Shown here one piece after another: positions 28,476 to 36,659 of a DNA stretch of 42,161 nt. Both the position numbers and the translations under genes were made by a program. A model generated the notes under the pieces. The model did no database searches. It was not told the origin of the DNA and worked only from the letters and a program-made list of their open reading frames with translations. This DNA is from a virus, in IMG/VR virus record IMGVR_UViG_3300032278_000027, positions 1-42,161 of that record. One strand, 5' to 3'. Each line of letters starts with the position of its first letter. Within the stretch, counting starts at the first letter, position 1.

Positions 28476-29354
28476 ATGGGATTGTCCTCGAAAAAGACGA
28501 AGACGGAAAGCACGACTAAGCCCGTCTTTCAAAGCGAAATCAAAGGCGCTTACAACAATCTGAACAACGCCTATGAAACGTCCAAGCCGGGGATCGCCCG
28601 CGTCTCTGGCAACCTCATGGACCTGTCGGACAACCTGCTTGGGCGCTACTATGACGGCGACCCGACGATTGACGCGGCCAAGGGGTTCCTGACGAACACC
28701 CTAAACGCTGATAGCGCGGAAAACCCGTATCTTGATGACATGGTGGCGCAGACGAACGATAACGTCCGCAATCAGATGCAGGCTCAGATGGGTTCGCGCG
28801 GCCTGACCGGCTCTAGCGACTACTACGGCCTAATCTCGAAGGGCCTTGGCCAGAACGAAACGAACCTGCGCTACACCGACTATAACAACCGCGAACAGAT
28901 GAAGCTCCAGGCTGCGGGCATGACCCCCGGCGTGCTGGCAGGTGAATATCTCCCGGTCGCTGCGGCAATGCAGGCTGGCTCTCAGGGCGCTATGCTGCCT
29001 AGCCAAGCGGCTCTTGCATACTCGGCAGGGGTTGGCGGGCTTCTCGGTCCCTACACCAATCAGACGGGCACACAGACGCAATCGGGCGGCTTCTTCGGTG
29101 ATTTGCTGCTGTCGGGCATCGGCGCTGCGGGTGCTGCGGCTTCGGGCGGGGCATTCTGTGACGCGCGGCTCAAGGAGAATGTGCGCCGCATTGGCCAGAC
29201 CGACGCAGGCGTGCCTTTGTATATGTTCAACTACGTGGGCAGCGATGCGCCGACGATTGGCCCGATGGCTCAGGAGGTTGCCACGATGCAGCCGGAAGCC
29301 CTTGGCCCAGAGGTTGACGGCTACATGACCATTCGCACCGGGGAGCTTCGCTAA
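28476..29354 (+). CDS. virion protein with intramolecular chaperone-like tail
   Basis: 292 residues. The first 220 are helical and Ala/Gly-rich with a mildly hydrophobic stretch (GDLLLSGIGAAGAAASGGA). From Cys228 (CDARLKENVRRIGQ) to GPMAQEVATMQPEALG and the end it matches the peptidase S74 chaperone domain of phage fibre proteins, which trimerises and often cleaves itself off. The usual Ser of the SDxRLKxN box is replaced by Cys; Lys233 is kept. It probably forms a trimeric tail needle or ejection component. Confidence 0.78.
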   Translation: MGLSSKKTKTESTTKPVFQSEIKGAYNNLNNAYETSKPGIARVSGNLMDLSDNLLGRYYDGDPTIDAAKGFLTNTLNADSAENPYLDDMVAQTNDNVRNQMQAQMGSRGLTGSSDYYGLISKGLGQNETNLRYTDYNNREQMKLQAAGMTPGVLAGEYLPVAAAMQAGSQGAMLPSQAALAYSAGVGGLLGPYTNQTGTQTQSGGFFGDLLLSGIGAAGAAASGGAFCDARLKENVRRIGQTDAGVPLYMFNYVGSDAPTIGPMAQEVATMQPEALGPEVDGYMTIRTGELR

Positions 29355-30049
29355 TGGCAATCGGCATGAACCCGCGCAAGAAAGGCTTGTTCGGCAGGCC
29401 GTTTGAGGTTCCCGGCACCCCCGGCATTGGCGACGGTATCGAGCAGACGCAGATGGGCGCGGACCCTGCCCCCGGACTTGGTATGCGTGCCGCACAGCAG
29501 GAGCAGAAGAAGCCCGGTTTCTTCGACGCTGGTGGCGGCAGTCAGTATCTATTCGCTGGTTTGCAGGACTTCCTACAGCGCCGCATGGGCGAGCGTCCGA
29601 CCGGCGTTGCCAACCTGATGCAGCAGCAGGCGCAACAGCAACAGTCGCTTGCTGAGCAGGCAGCCGACCTGCGGAAGCGGTCGCTCGATTGGGCAGACAC
29701 CAAGCGGGAAATCGACTACCGCGCGCAGAACGCCGGACCCGCAGCGCCCAACCTGCGCGAAGACAACGCGGGCAACGTCTGGCAGTTCGACCCGAAGACC
29801 GGGATGCCGATGGGCGACAAGCCTGTGTGGGTCGATCCGACCGAAAAGATCATTTATCAGGACGGGATGCAGATCCGCGTGCCCAACCCGTATCGCTCGG
29901 GCGGCGGCAATTCTGCACCGAGCATTGCGCCGGGAACGGTGGACAATGGCTACCGCTTCAAGGGCGGCGATCCTGCCGACCAGAACAATTGGGAGCCTGT
30001 CAACGGTGGAGGTCCGACGCAGCCCGCGTCGGGTGGCTTTCGCGGCTGA
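29354..30049 (+). CDS. hypothetical tail/ejection protein, 231 residues
   Basis: Contains a Gln-rich coiled-coil (NLMQQQAQQQQSLAEQAADL) and a basic N-terminus (NPRKKGLFGRPFE). Pro/Gly-rich linkers near the end (GGGPTQPASGGFRG). No family. One-base overlap with the previous gene; its 3' end overlaps a peptidase reading frame in the +1 frame, so the two may be expressed together or once formed one protein. Confidence 0.68.
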   Translation: MAIGMNPRKKGLFGRPFEVPGTPGIGDGIEQTQMGADPAPGLGMRAAQQEQKKPGFFDAGGGSQYLFAGLQDFLQRRMGERPTGVANLMQQQAQQQQSLAEQAADLRKRSLDWADTKREIDYRAQNAGPAAPNLREDNAGNVWQFDPKTGMPMGDKPVWVDPTEKIIYQDGMQIRVPNPYRSGGGNSAPSIAPGTVDNGYRFKGGDPADQNNWEPVNGGGPTQPASGGFRG

Positions 30050-30359
30050 CTTCAACCCGCTTAGCTGGGCACAGGGGCAAGGCTTCAAAGCGACCAGCGG
30101 CTTCCGCACGCAGGCGCATCAGGACTCGCTCAGGCGGCAAGGGCTGACGCAGACACGGCACAGCTCGCACACGCGCGGCGACGCTCTCGACTTCGCGGTG
30201 CCCAAAGGCATGACCAAGCAACAGGCAATCGAGATGGTCAAGCGCCAATATCCCGGCGCAAAGGCTATTTCGAGCAACGGTAATTCAATTCACGTCACGT
30301 TCCCCGGTTGGGGCAACGCACCGGACGTTAGCGGCTCGCGCCGCAGGTATGGGGGTTAA
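30006..30359 (+). CDS. M15-type D-Ala-D-Ala carboxypeptidase-like protein
   Basis: 117 residues from a GTG with GGAG ten bases upstream (GTG at 30033 is an alternative). The domain starts FNPLSWAQGQGFKATSGFRT, with the zinc pattern S53-x-H55-x2-G58-x-A60-x-D62 in SSHTRGDALDF and a later SIHVTF carrying His96. This is the VanY/peptidase M15 fold. In a virion it would cut the peptidoglycan stem at infection; here it lies inside the tail/ejection cluster, not with the endolysin. Overlaps the previous gene by 44 bases in another frame. Confidence 0.72.
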   Translation: MEVRRSPRRVAFAADFNPLSWAQGQGFKATSGFRTQAHQDSLRRQGLTQTRHSSHTRGDALDFAVPKGMTKQQAIEMVKRQYPGAKAISSNGNSIHVTFPGWGNAPDVSGSRRRYGG

Positions 30360-30361
30360 GC

Positions 30362-32842
30362 ATGGCAGGTCCGTGGGAAAAATACGCGCAGCAGCAGCCT
30401 TCGGGCATCACGGCAACGCCGCTGCCGCGCAATCCTTACGACGTTCAGCAGGACGCAGAAGACAACCGCCGCAAGCAGCGCGAGATCGAGCTTGCGGAAG
30501 AGCGCGACCGGCGCGCAGCCGAAAAGGCCGAGCGCGACCGTATTGCGTGGGAGGCCAAGTATAACCCTGACGGCACCCCCAAGGCGCAGGTCGATCCGAT
30601 GAAGCTGGCGCAGTTCCGCGCCCTTGAAGAGCAGATTAACCGCGTCGAAGAGCTTTACGCTCAAGGCCCCGGCACCACTAAGGGCCTTGCCGGCATCCAA
30701 GACTATTTGCCCACCGGCACCAACTCGGCCTTTGACAGCGCGTCCGCAGGTTTGGGCGAGGTTGGCCTAGCGGCGTTCCGCGTCCCCGGCGTCGGTTCGC
30801 AGTCGGATGCGGAATTGCGCCAGTTCGTCGCAGCGAACACCCCCCGTGCTGGCGACCGTGACGAGGCCATCCTAGAAAAGCTCGGCAACCTGCGACGCCG
30901 CTTGGATGCGACGAAGCAGGCGCTTGGGATTGTAGCCGAAGAACCTTCGCAGGGCGACGACCGCCCCAACGCTATGACCATGATCCGCACGGATGGCGGT
31001 CAGCAGGGTGATCTTGCCGCAGCGGGCCGGGGTTCGACCACTACGGCAGTGCCGTATCCCGAAGCTGGGCAGGCTGAGCATGACGCTATCGTTGCCCGCC
31101 TTATCAGCCAAGGTGGCGGCAGGCTCGACCCTGCGGCATACATGCAGGCCCGCCAGCAGCTAGACGAGAAATACGGCATCACAAGCGACCCCGCTGCGCT
31201 TCAGGCATGGGCGGGCCAGATTAACCAGTATCTCGATGGCGGCGGCCGCACGATCCCGACCGGTGTGCAGGCGGCAGAGCGTCCGATGACGCAAACCGAA
31301 ATCGAGAATAACAACGCAGTCAACAACCCGCTTGCCGCTGGTTTTGTCGGGTTCGTGGATGGCGCAACGGGCATCCCTACCGCATTCGCCCCCGACCAGA
31401 TGGATGCGCTTTCGGACGCACAGTTTCCGTCCATGACGGCGGGGCAGGTAGGCGGCGCTATCGCGACCACCACCGGCCTTGGCTCGCTCGGGCGCTTTGG
31501 CGCGTCGAAGTTCGCTCCGCAATTGCTTGGTGGCGGCGGCAAGGGCCAGTTCGCGCGCGGGATTGCGACGGACGCGGCCTATGGCAGCCTTTATCGCGGT
31601 TTCACGGAAGGTGACTTTGGGAAAGGCGCGGTTGAGGGCGCAGTCGGCTCTGCTGTCGGCCAGCCCTTCGGCAAACTCGCCGGTAAAGTCATCGGCGGCG
31701 TTCCTGTCTCTGAAGCTGTAGAGGCAATGGGTCGGCGCGGCATCCCCATGACGACCGGCCAGCGTCTTGGAGGTGCGTGGAAAGCGGCGGAAGAAAAGGC
31801 CACCAGCATCCCCATTGTAGGCGATATGATTAATGCTCGCCACATGGACGGGCGCAGGGCCTTCAATCGCGGCGCATTCGAAATCGGTGCAGAGACGATT
31901 CCCGGCGAAGTGGTGGAAACCGGCTTCGAGGGCGTGGGCCAGCTTAATGACCTCAAGTCGGCTGCATACCGCAGCGCGCTAGATCCGGCCACTCTTGACG
32001 TTGCAGGCTCGCCTGCTGTGCGCGAGGGCGTGATGAACGCGCAGCTTACGGCGCAGGCGATCCCCGAAGTCGGCCAAGGCGCGGCAGATGCAATCGGCTA
32101 TCGTGTCGGCTCGGGGCTAGACGCGAACGGCACTATGTCGGGCCGGGACTTTCAGGAGGCCTATCGCGGGCTTGCGCGTAGCGGTCGGGAGGCGGCGAAC
32201 GGCAGCTACGCCAACGAATACTCCAACGCGATGCGTATGGCGCAGGACGTGCTTGCGCAGGGGCTTGAGCAGCAGAATAAGGGCGCGTTCAAGGGCTTTA
32301 CCGCTGCCAACACGGCGAACCGTCGCCTTAACGTGCTGGCTACCGCAGTGGACAACGCCAAGAACCAAGAGGGGCAGCTATTCACCCCGAAGCAGCTTGC
32401 GAACGCGGACGCTATGTCTGCCCGCCAGCTAACCGGACGTATCAGCTCCGGTTCGGGCAATCGCCCCTTTGCTCAGTATGCCGCCGATGGCGTGGAAACC
32501 CTGTCCAACAACACCCCTGACAGCGGGACCGCAGGCCGTGTCGCGCAGATGGCGGGTGGCGCGGGCATCCTTGGCGCTGGCGGCGCTGGGGGCTATTACC
32601 TCGGGGGCCAGAGCGCGGAAGGCGCACAGACCGGGGCAACTGCTACCGGCCTTGCAACGGCACTCGCCTTGCTTGGCGGTACGAAAGGCGGTCAAGCTGC
32701 GCTGAATAAGGTTCTGTTCGACCGTCCCGAAGTGGTCGAAAACATGGTCAAGCAGGCGCGGGCAAGCAACAACCCGCTTCTGCGCCGCCGTAGTGGCCTA
32801 TTCGGGTCGGCTGCTGTGCCGATGGTTATGGCTGCTCAGTAA
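30362..32842 (+). CDS. large internal virion / DNA ejection protein
   Basis: 826 residues, the largest product. The N-terminus is Gln/Glu/Arg-rich and helical (QREIELAEERDRRAAEKAERDR). Central Gly/Ala-rich segments (MTAGQVGGAIATTTGLGSLGRFG, GIATDAAYGSLYRGFTEG, AVEGAVGSAVGQPFGKL) and a C-terminal GGAGILGAGGAGGYYLGGQ with LATALALLGG resemble membrane-inserting parts of podovirus ejection proteins such as P22 gp16 or gp20. It would be expelled into the cell to form a channel for DNA. The order after hub and adaptor supports this; the C-terminus ends at a terminator 300 bases further. Confidence 0.78.
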   Translation: MAGPWEKYAQQQPSGITATPLPRNPYDVQQDAEDNRRKQREIELAEERDRRAAEKAERDRIAWEAKYNPDGTPKAQVDPMKLAQFRALEEQINRVEELYAQGPGTTKGLAGIQDYLPTGTNSAFDSASAGLGEVGLAAFRVPGVGSQSDAELRQFVAANTPRAGDRDEAILEKLGNLRRRLDATKQALGIVAEEPSQGDDRPNAMTMIRTDGGQQGDLAAAGRGSTTTAVPYPEAGQAEHDAIVARLISQGGGRLDPAAYMQARQQLDEKYGITSDPAALQAWAGQINQYLDGGGRTIPTGVQAAERPMTQTEIENNNAVNNPLAAGFVGFVDGATGIPTAFAPDQMDALSDAQFPSMTAGQVGGAIATTTGLGSLGRFGASKFAPQLLGGGGKGQFARGIATDAAYGSLYRGFTEGDFGKGAVEGAVGSAVGQPFGKLAGKVIGGVPVSEAVEAMGRRGIPMTTGQRLGGAWKAAEEKATSIPIVGDMINARHMDGRRAFNRGAFEIGAETIPGEVVETGFEGVGQLNDLKSAAYRSALDPATLDVAGSPAVREGVMNAQLTAQAIPEVGQGAADAIGYRVGSGLDANGTMSGRDFQEAYRGLARSGREAANGSYANEYSNAMRMAQDVLAQGLEQQNKGAFKGFTAANTANRRLNVLATAVDNAKNQEGQLFTPKQLANADAMSARQLTGRISSGSGNRPFAQYAADGVETLSNNTPDSGTAGRVAQMAGGAGILGAGGAGGYYLGGQSAEGAQTGATATGLATALALLGGTKGGQAALNKVLFDRPEVVENMVKQARASNNPLLRRRSGLFGSAAVPMVMAAQ

Positions 32843-33153
32843 AACCAGCTTTGGACGAAGGCGGTTAGACCCTCCTTGCCGCTGAACACGTAGATCGCCC
32901 CGAACACGCCCCACATGGCGATGATCGAGGCCCAAGCCAGATTGCGCACCCATATCGCGGCGCGGTCAACCCACACAGTCCAGTCGGACACTTGGTAAAT
33001 GCCGGTTCGAGGGTCTTGCTTCAATGGCAGGCCTTCGCGGTGACGCCTCTTTCGATACGCCTGCCACGCGACGACTAGACCGAGCCAAGCGCCGATAACG
33101 ACGCACTTCATCAATACGATCAGGGCCAATTGCACGGCCCCTTCATACCACAC
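32836..33153 (-). CDS. small two-pass membrane protein, antisense in late operon
   Basis: 105 residues from a GTG start (weak ribosome site). Two hydrophobic segments: LALIVLMKCVVIGAWLGLVVAW (8-29) and ASIIAMWGVFGAIYVF (75-92), with a basic loop KRRHREG between. It has no recognised family; it overlaps the end of the ejection gene by seven bases on the other strand. It could be a superinfection-exclusion membrane protein, but this is conjecture. Confidence 0.5.
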   Translation of the reverse strand: MWYEGAVQLALIVLMKCVVIGAWLGLVVAWQAYRKRRHREGLPLKQDPRTGIYQVSDWTVWVDRAAIWVRNLAWASIIAMWGVFGAIYVFSGKEGLTAFVQSWFY

Positions 33154-33158
33154 CTTAG

Positions 33159-33190
33159 AGGCCCTGCCAACTGGCGGGCCTTTTCTGTTT
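33159..33190 (+). terminator. intrinsic terminator between ejection and fibre genes
   Basis: AGGCCC (33159-33164) and GCC (33166-33168) pair with GGC (33173-33175) and GGGCCT (33176-33181), loop AACT, then TTTTCTGTTT. It divides the late operon into virion core and tail-fibre units. Confidence 0.8.
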
Positions 33191-33202
33191 CAGGAGAGGC
33201 CA

Positions 33203-33538
33203 ATGTCTTTCAGTGACTACTCGCTGACCCCCGGCAGCAACGGCACGATTGCCGGTATCAACATTGCGGAGGACTGCTCGCCTGCGGGACTGAACAACGC
33301 GATCCGGCAGATCATGGCCGATGGCAAAGAGTTGTCGGACGATGTGAACGACATCGACCTGTCTGACTATGCTCCGCTGAACGCGCCGGTCTTTACCGGA
33401 CAGCCGACCTACAGCGGGCGCGGTGGCTTCCTCCATCATTCTAACGCTGCGAACAGCGGCGGGCGTCTGTTTGTGCAGGCCGAGGGCGCGGCAATCCCCA
33501 CCATGAACAATGGGGATATCTTGGCAACATATTCCTGA
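33203..33538 (+). CDS. tail fibre-associated protein, 111 residues
   Basis: ATG with AGGAGAGG upstream. It starts MSFSDYSLTPGSNGTIAGINIAEDC and continues SPAGLNNAIRQIMADGKEL, the sequence typical of small proteins at the base of phage tail fibres. The end APVFTGQPTYSGRGGFLHH is the familiar repeat of fibre shafts. It is the first gene after a terminator, so it has a new promoter or depends on readthrough. Confidence 0.75.
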   Translation: MSFSDYSLTPGSNGTIAGINIAEDCSPAGLNNAIRQIMADGKELSDDVNDIDLSDYAPLNAPVFTGQPTYSGRGGFLHHSNAANSGGRLFVQAEGAAIPTMNNGDILATYS

Positions 33539-34011
33539 TGGCCCTCAAGATACGCGACGGGGGCACCCTCCGCACCATCACGAACCTGTATATCAGGCAG
33601 GCCGGAGTGCTGCGCCGTGTCCGCAAGCTTCAGGTGAAGGACGGCGGCGCGCTCCGCACAGTGGCAACATTCACCGATCCGCTGAGCGCATCCGCCTCGC
33701 CTTCGAGCGTGTCCGGTTCTGGCGGCGGTGTGGACGGTGCAACCATCGGAACCACCAGCACTACCGCGATGCCTTCGGGCGGGCGTGGCCCCTACACCTA
33801 TTCGTGGGCGCTCACGACCAACGGCGGGGGTAACGCATCGCAGGCGCTTAATCCGACGAGCGCGTCAACGCAATTCACCAAGACCAACCGGCCTGCGGGA
33901 TCGTCCGTCAGCGACGTTTGGACCGTCACTGTCACCGATACGGACGGCCAAACCGCGACGGCGCAAGTCACGGCCTTTTTCCAGAACATAAGCGTGGGCG
34001 GGGTTAGCTAA
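33538..34011 (+). CDS. Ig-like tail surface protein, 157 residues
   Basis: The N-terminal 50 residues hold two related repeats, KIRDGGTLRTITNLYIRQAG and VKDGGALRTVATF. The rest is Ser/Thr/Gly-rich and beta (PYTYSWALTTNGGG, VSDVWTVTVTDTDGQTATAQVTA), a PKD/Ig-like domain. Such domains help phages adhere weakly to cell surfaces. Overlaps both neighbours by one base. Confidence 0.72.
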   Translation: MALKIRDGGTLRTITNLYIRQAGVLRRVRKLQVKDGGALRTVATFTDPLSASASPSSVSGSGGGVDGATIGTTSTTAMPSGGRGPYTYSWALTTNGGGNASQALNPTSASTQFTKTNRPAGSSVSDVWTVTVTDTDGQTATAQVTAFFQNISVGGVS

Positions 34012-35807
34012 TGGCTTATATCAAGTATTCCGATATTGTCCGAGACACGCGTGGCCTCGCGCTGCCGAATTACCGCGTCAAGGTGCTGACCAGCGCGGGG
34101 GCTGAGGTCAATATCTACGCGGACAGCTCGGGCACGCGCTTTACCGATGGCGCGGGCGGTACGGTCAACTATTGCGTTGCCAACGATAAGGGCAAGGCCG
34201 AGTTCTACTGGACGCCCGCAACGGGGCAAGTCCTCCAGGTTCTCGACACCGCTGGCGAGCAGGTGGACATCGACGCGGACTTTGCCGACAAGTTCGTGAT
34301 TGCGAACCTTCCCGGCGAGGTGCCGCAGTCTAGCGTTACGGATCTCGAAACCGACCTTACCGCGATCAATAGTGAGGTTGCGACCAAGGCCGCAACCGCA
34401 GACCTCGCATCGTCCGCTGGTGCGGCGGCCATTGGCGTCCAGAACGGCGGCACGGCGCAAAACTATTTCAGCTCCGTGGCCGTGCCCATCGACGCATTCA
34501 CCGGCACCACCGATCAGAAGCTGACTGCCGCTGTTGCCGCCCTCCCCTCGACTGGCGGCGTTGTCCAGTTCGGGCGTGGTACTTACGAGTTCGCCTCGCA
34601 GCACACCTTCGCGAAGGCGATCACCCTGCGCGGTCACGGCTTCTCGTCAACGGCGGCGGGCACGGCTCCGACACAGATTGTCAAAGACGCGGCGATCACC
34701 GGCCCTCTGTTCATTTTTTCGGTCGATCAAAGCGGCCTTGAGGATATTGGCATCAAGGGCGAGGCTGGAAACACAGGTGATGGCGTGGCTGTTCGCGCCG
34801 GACGTTTCCGCGCCCGCAACGTCTCGGTTCACAGCATGGGGCAGGACGGGATTCGGTTCGGGCAGGACGCGACTGCGACCAATACCAACCTGATGACGCT
34901 GACGAACATCCACACGAACAGCAACGGGCGGCACGGCGGCTATTTCCATGACGGAAACCCGGCTGTCGCAACCGCAGGCGCAAACTGCAACGCGGGCGTC
35001 ATCAATGGCTGGAATGCGACCAGCAACGGCGGCGATGGGCTGAAGTTCGAGCAATCGTGGTGGATGACTGTTAGCGGTGCTGTTGTGCAGGTCAACACCG
35101 GGGCGGGCATTAACGTGGTCGCCAGCGGCTCCAGCGGCTCTCGCTATCACACGTTCATCGGCGGCGACCAGGATGAAAGCAACACGGGCGGAAACATCGT
35201 CAACAGCGGCTATCGCTGCTCGTTTGTCGGCGTGGCACCGGGCACCTCCTTTACCGATACCGGCACCGATACCAACGTGGTCTCGCGCGAGTTCACAAGG
35301 TTTGTGACCGCTAAGGTAACAAACATCCTCACCAGCGAGCGCCCCACCGCTGGGCCGGTCGATTACACGCTCATCGCCAAGTCCTACGGCAACGTGTCCA
35401 ACGGGCGCGGGGCGGGCCTCGAAATGCAGGTGCCCGATGGCGGCACGGCAGCGCGCGTGGGCGGCAGGGTATCAGCACGGCAGGAAACGACCAATCGGGA
35501 CGCGGTTTATCTTTCGGTCAACAATAGCGGCACTGTGCAGGACGTTGTTTATGCCAGCGCCAACCTGACCGGCTTCTGCCCCGTCACAACCAACGCCTTC
35601 AACCTGGGCCATTCTACCAAGGAATGGAACACGATTTTCCTTAGTAGCAGCGGCAACGGGCTGCGGGTCAATAACGTGAAGGTGATCGGTGCGCAGGGCG
35701 CGGCAGTCTCCGACGCGAGCGGCGGCGCTACGGTGGATACGGAGGCGCGGGCGGCAATCAACGCGCTGCTGGCTCGCTTGCGTGCCCACGGTCTAATTGC
35801 GACATGA
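34011..35807 (+). CDS. tailspike / beta-helix receptor-binding protein
   Basis: 598 residues. Residues 1-100 form a head-binding part (IVRDTRGLALPNYRVKVLTSAG), followed by a helical neck (NSEVATKAATADLASSAGAA) and a right-handed beta-helix (165-420) with pectate-lyase-like rungs such as ITLRGHGFSS, RFRARNVSVHSMGQDGIRFGQ and HTNSNGRHGGYFHDG. The C-terminal part has FNLGHSTKEWNTIFLSSSG. It likely recognises and may degrade surface polysaccharide. No catalytic residue could be assigned. Confidence 0.85.
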   Translation: MAYIKYSDIVRDTRGLALPNYRVKVLTSAGAEVNIYADSSGTRFTDGAGGTVNYCVANDKGKAEFYWTPATGQVLQVLDTAGEQVDIDADFADKFVIANLPGEVPQSSVTDLETDLTAINSEVATKAATADLASSAGAAAIGVQNGGTAQNYFSSVAVPIDAFTGTTDQKLTAAVAALPSTGGVVQFGRGTYEFASQHTFAKAITLRGHGFSSTAAGTAPTQIVKDAAITGPLFIFSVDQSGLEDIGIKGEAGNTGDGVAVRAGRFRARNVSVHSMGQDGIRFGQDATATNTNLMTLTNIHTNSNGRHGGYFHDGNPAVATAGANCNAGVINGWNATSNGGDGLKFEQSWWMTVSGAVVQVNTGAGINVVASGSSGSRYHTFIGGDQDESNTGGNIVNSGYRCSFVGVAPGTSFTDTGTDTNVVSREFTRFVTAKVTNILTSERPTAGPVDYTLIAKSYGNVSNGRGAGLEMQVPDGGTAARVGGRVSARQETTNRDAVYLSVNNSGTVQDVVYASANLTGFCPVTTNAFNLGHSTKEWNTIFLSSSGNGLRVNNVKVIGAQGAAVSDASGGATVDTEARAAINALLARLRAHGLIAT

Positions 35808-35899
35808 TCCGCACCCTGACCTGTCTCGCCGTCATGTGTTTGGCATGGCCGATAAGCGAGTGCGCGTTTGACTTTGTGCAAAGCAGGAGGCGTCGATGA
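35804..35899 (+). CDS. 31-residue signal-like peptide
   Basis: MIRTLTCLAVMCLAWPISECAF is a typical short secretion-like or membrane sequence; the end is basic (SRRRR). It is joined to both neighbours by four-base ATGA overlaps, which is the main evidence that it is translated. Found at the front of the lysis region. Confidence 0.5.
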   Translation: MIRTLTCLAVMCLAWPISECAFDFVQSRRRR

Positions 35900-36219
35900 A
35901 CGATCCTATAAGGGCCGTTCTGCTCGGCCTCACATTCCTGAATCTCATCTGGCTTCTGTCGCTTGCCTATCAGGCGGCGCGCAGGGGCATTGTCGAGCAT
36001 TACCCTAACGCTGGCTTCACAATCCCCCTTGCTGGGCTGTTGCTCGGCATCGGGGGCTTCCAGACCGGCTATCTCTTCGAGGGGGTGCCGGAGACGGACC
36101 ACTGGCGCAACGCCATCAACCTGCTGTTGCTGGTGGTGTCCGAGGCGCTTCTGCTCGGCATGTGGCTTGCGATCCACGGCCCGAGAGTATGGGAGCGCAT
36201 CAAATGCTGGAGGCGCTAA
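35896..36219 (+). CDS. three-pass membrane protein, holin-like candidate
   Basis: 107 residues, ATG after AGGAGG. Three membrane segments: AVLLGLTFLNLIWLLSLAYQ (7-27), FTIPLAGLLLGIGGFQTGYL (41-61) and NLLLLVVSEALLLGMWLA (76-94), ending in a basic tail (VWERIKCWRR). This size and topology suit a class I holin. Another holin-like protein follows, so the pair may be holin and antiholin. Confidence 0.65.
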   Translation: MNDPIRAVLLGLTFLNLIWLLSLAYQAARRGIVEHYPNAGFTIPLAGLLLGIGGFQTGYLFEGVPETDHWRNAINLLLLVVSEALLLGMWLAIHGPRVWERIKCWRR

Positions 36220-36560
36220 CCGATTGGGGCGGACTAGCTGCCCTCCTTGCTGTCCTTGGCGCGGGCATCAAGTGGCTTTTCGACCAAGCCAAGGGATCAG
36301 GCAGAGAGGCCGACTTGTCAAAGCGTGAAATGGCATACCGCCAGCAAATGGAAGTACGCCTGTCGCGTATCGAGCGCAGCCACGGCGTCCTGCTGGGCGC
36401 TGTGCATGTGATCGTGGACGAGATCAAGCGGCTAGACCCTGACAGTCCCGCCCTGCCCCTTGTGGCGGCACAGCTCGGCGCTGCGTTTCCCGAGCCAGAG
36501 GATATGCCTTCGGACCTTCTGGCGCTGATGGGCAGGCTATCGGCGTCACGGCGCAAATAG
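36204..36560 (+). CDS. membrane-anchored coiled-coil protein, holin-like candidate
   Basis: 118 residues, ATG after GGGAG; overlaps the previous gene by 16 bases. One N-terminal membrane segment (GGLAALLAVLGAGIKWLF) is followed by a helical charged region (READLSKREMAYRQQMEVRLSRIERSHG) with heptad-like spacing. The pattern resembles class III holins or inner-membrane regulators of lysis. Uncertain which of the two is the holin. Confidence 0.6.
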   Translation: MLEALTDWGGLAALLAVLGAGIKWLFDQAKGSGREADLSKREMAYRQQMEVRLSRIERSHGVLLGAVHVIVDEIKRLDPDSPALPLVAAQLGAAFPEPEDMPSDLLALMGRLSASRRK

Positions 36561-36628
36561 AGTTATCCCCGAACAATTAGAGAACAGCGTAGTCCGCGAA
36601 GGTGGGCCGCGCTATCACATAGCTAGTC

Positions 36629-36645
36629 GTGGCGCAAGCCACTTT
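36629..36645 (+). other. GTGGC-GCAA-GCCAC hairpin followed by TTT
   Basis: A perfect five-bp stem with a GNRA-type loop (36629-36642) then TTTG; a weak terminator or a structure just upstream of the TTG start at 36660. The rest of the 36561-36659 gap shows nothing else clear. Confidence 0.4.
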
Positions 36646-36659
36646 GTGGGAGGGATGGC

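Noticed and set aside
28830-29495. A 221-codon minus-strand frame across two virion genes
   Set aside because: Spans two coupled plus-strand genes in a way no real gene would; no start signal.
31160-31843. A 227-codon minus-strand frame opposite the ejection protein
   Set aside because: No ribosome site or recognisable motif, and the plus-strand gene is continuous and convincing.
34008-34637. A 209-codon minus-strand frame opposite the tailspike
   Set aside because: Shadow of a clear beta-helix coding sequence on the plus strand.
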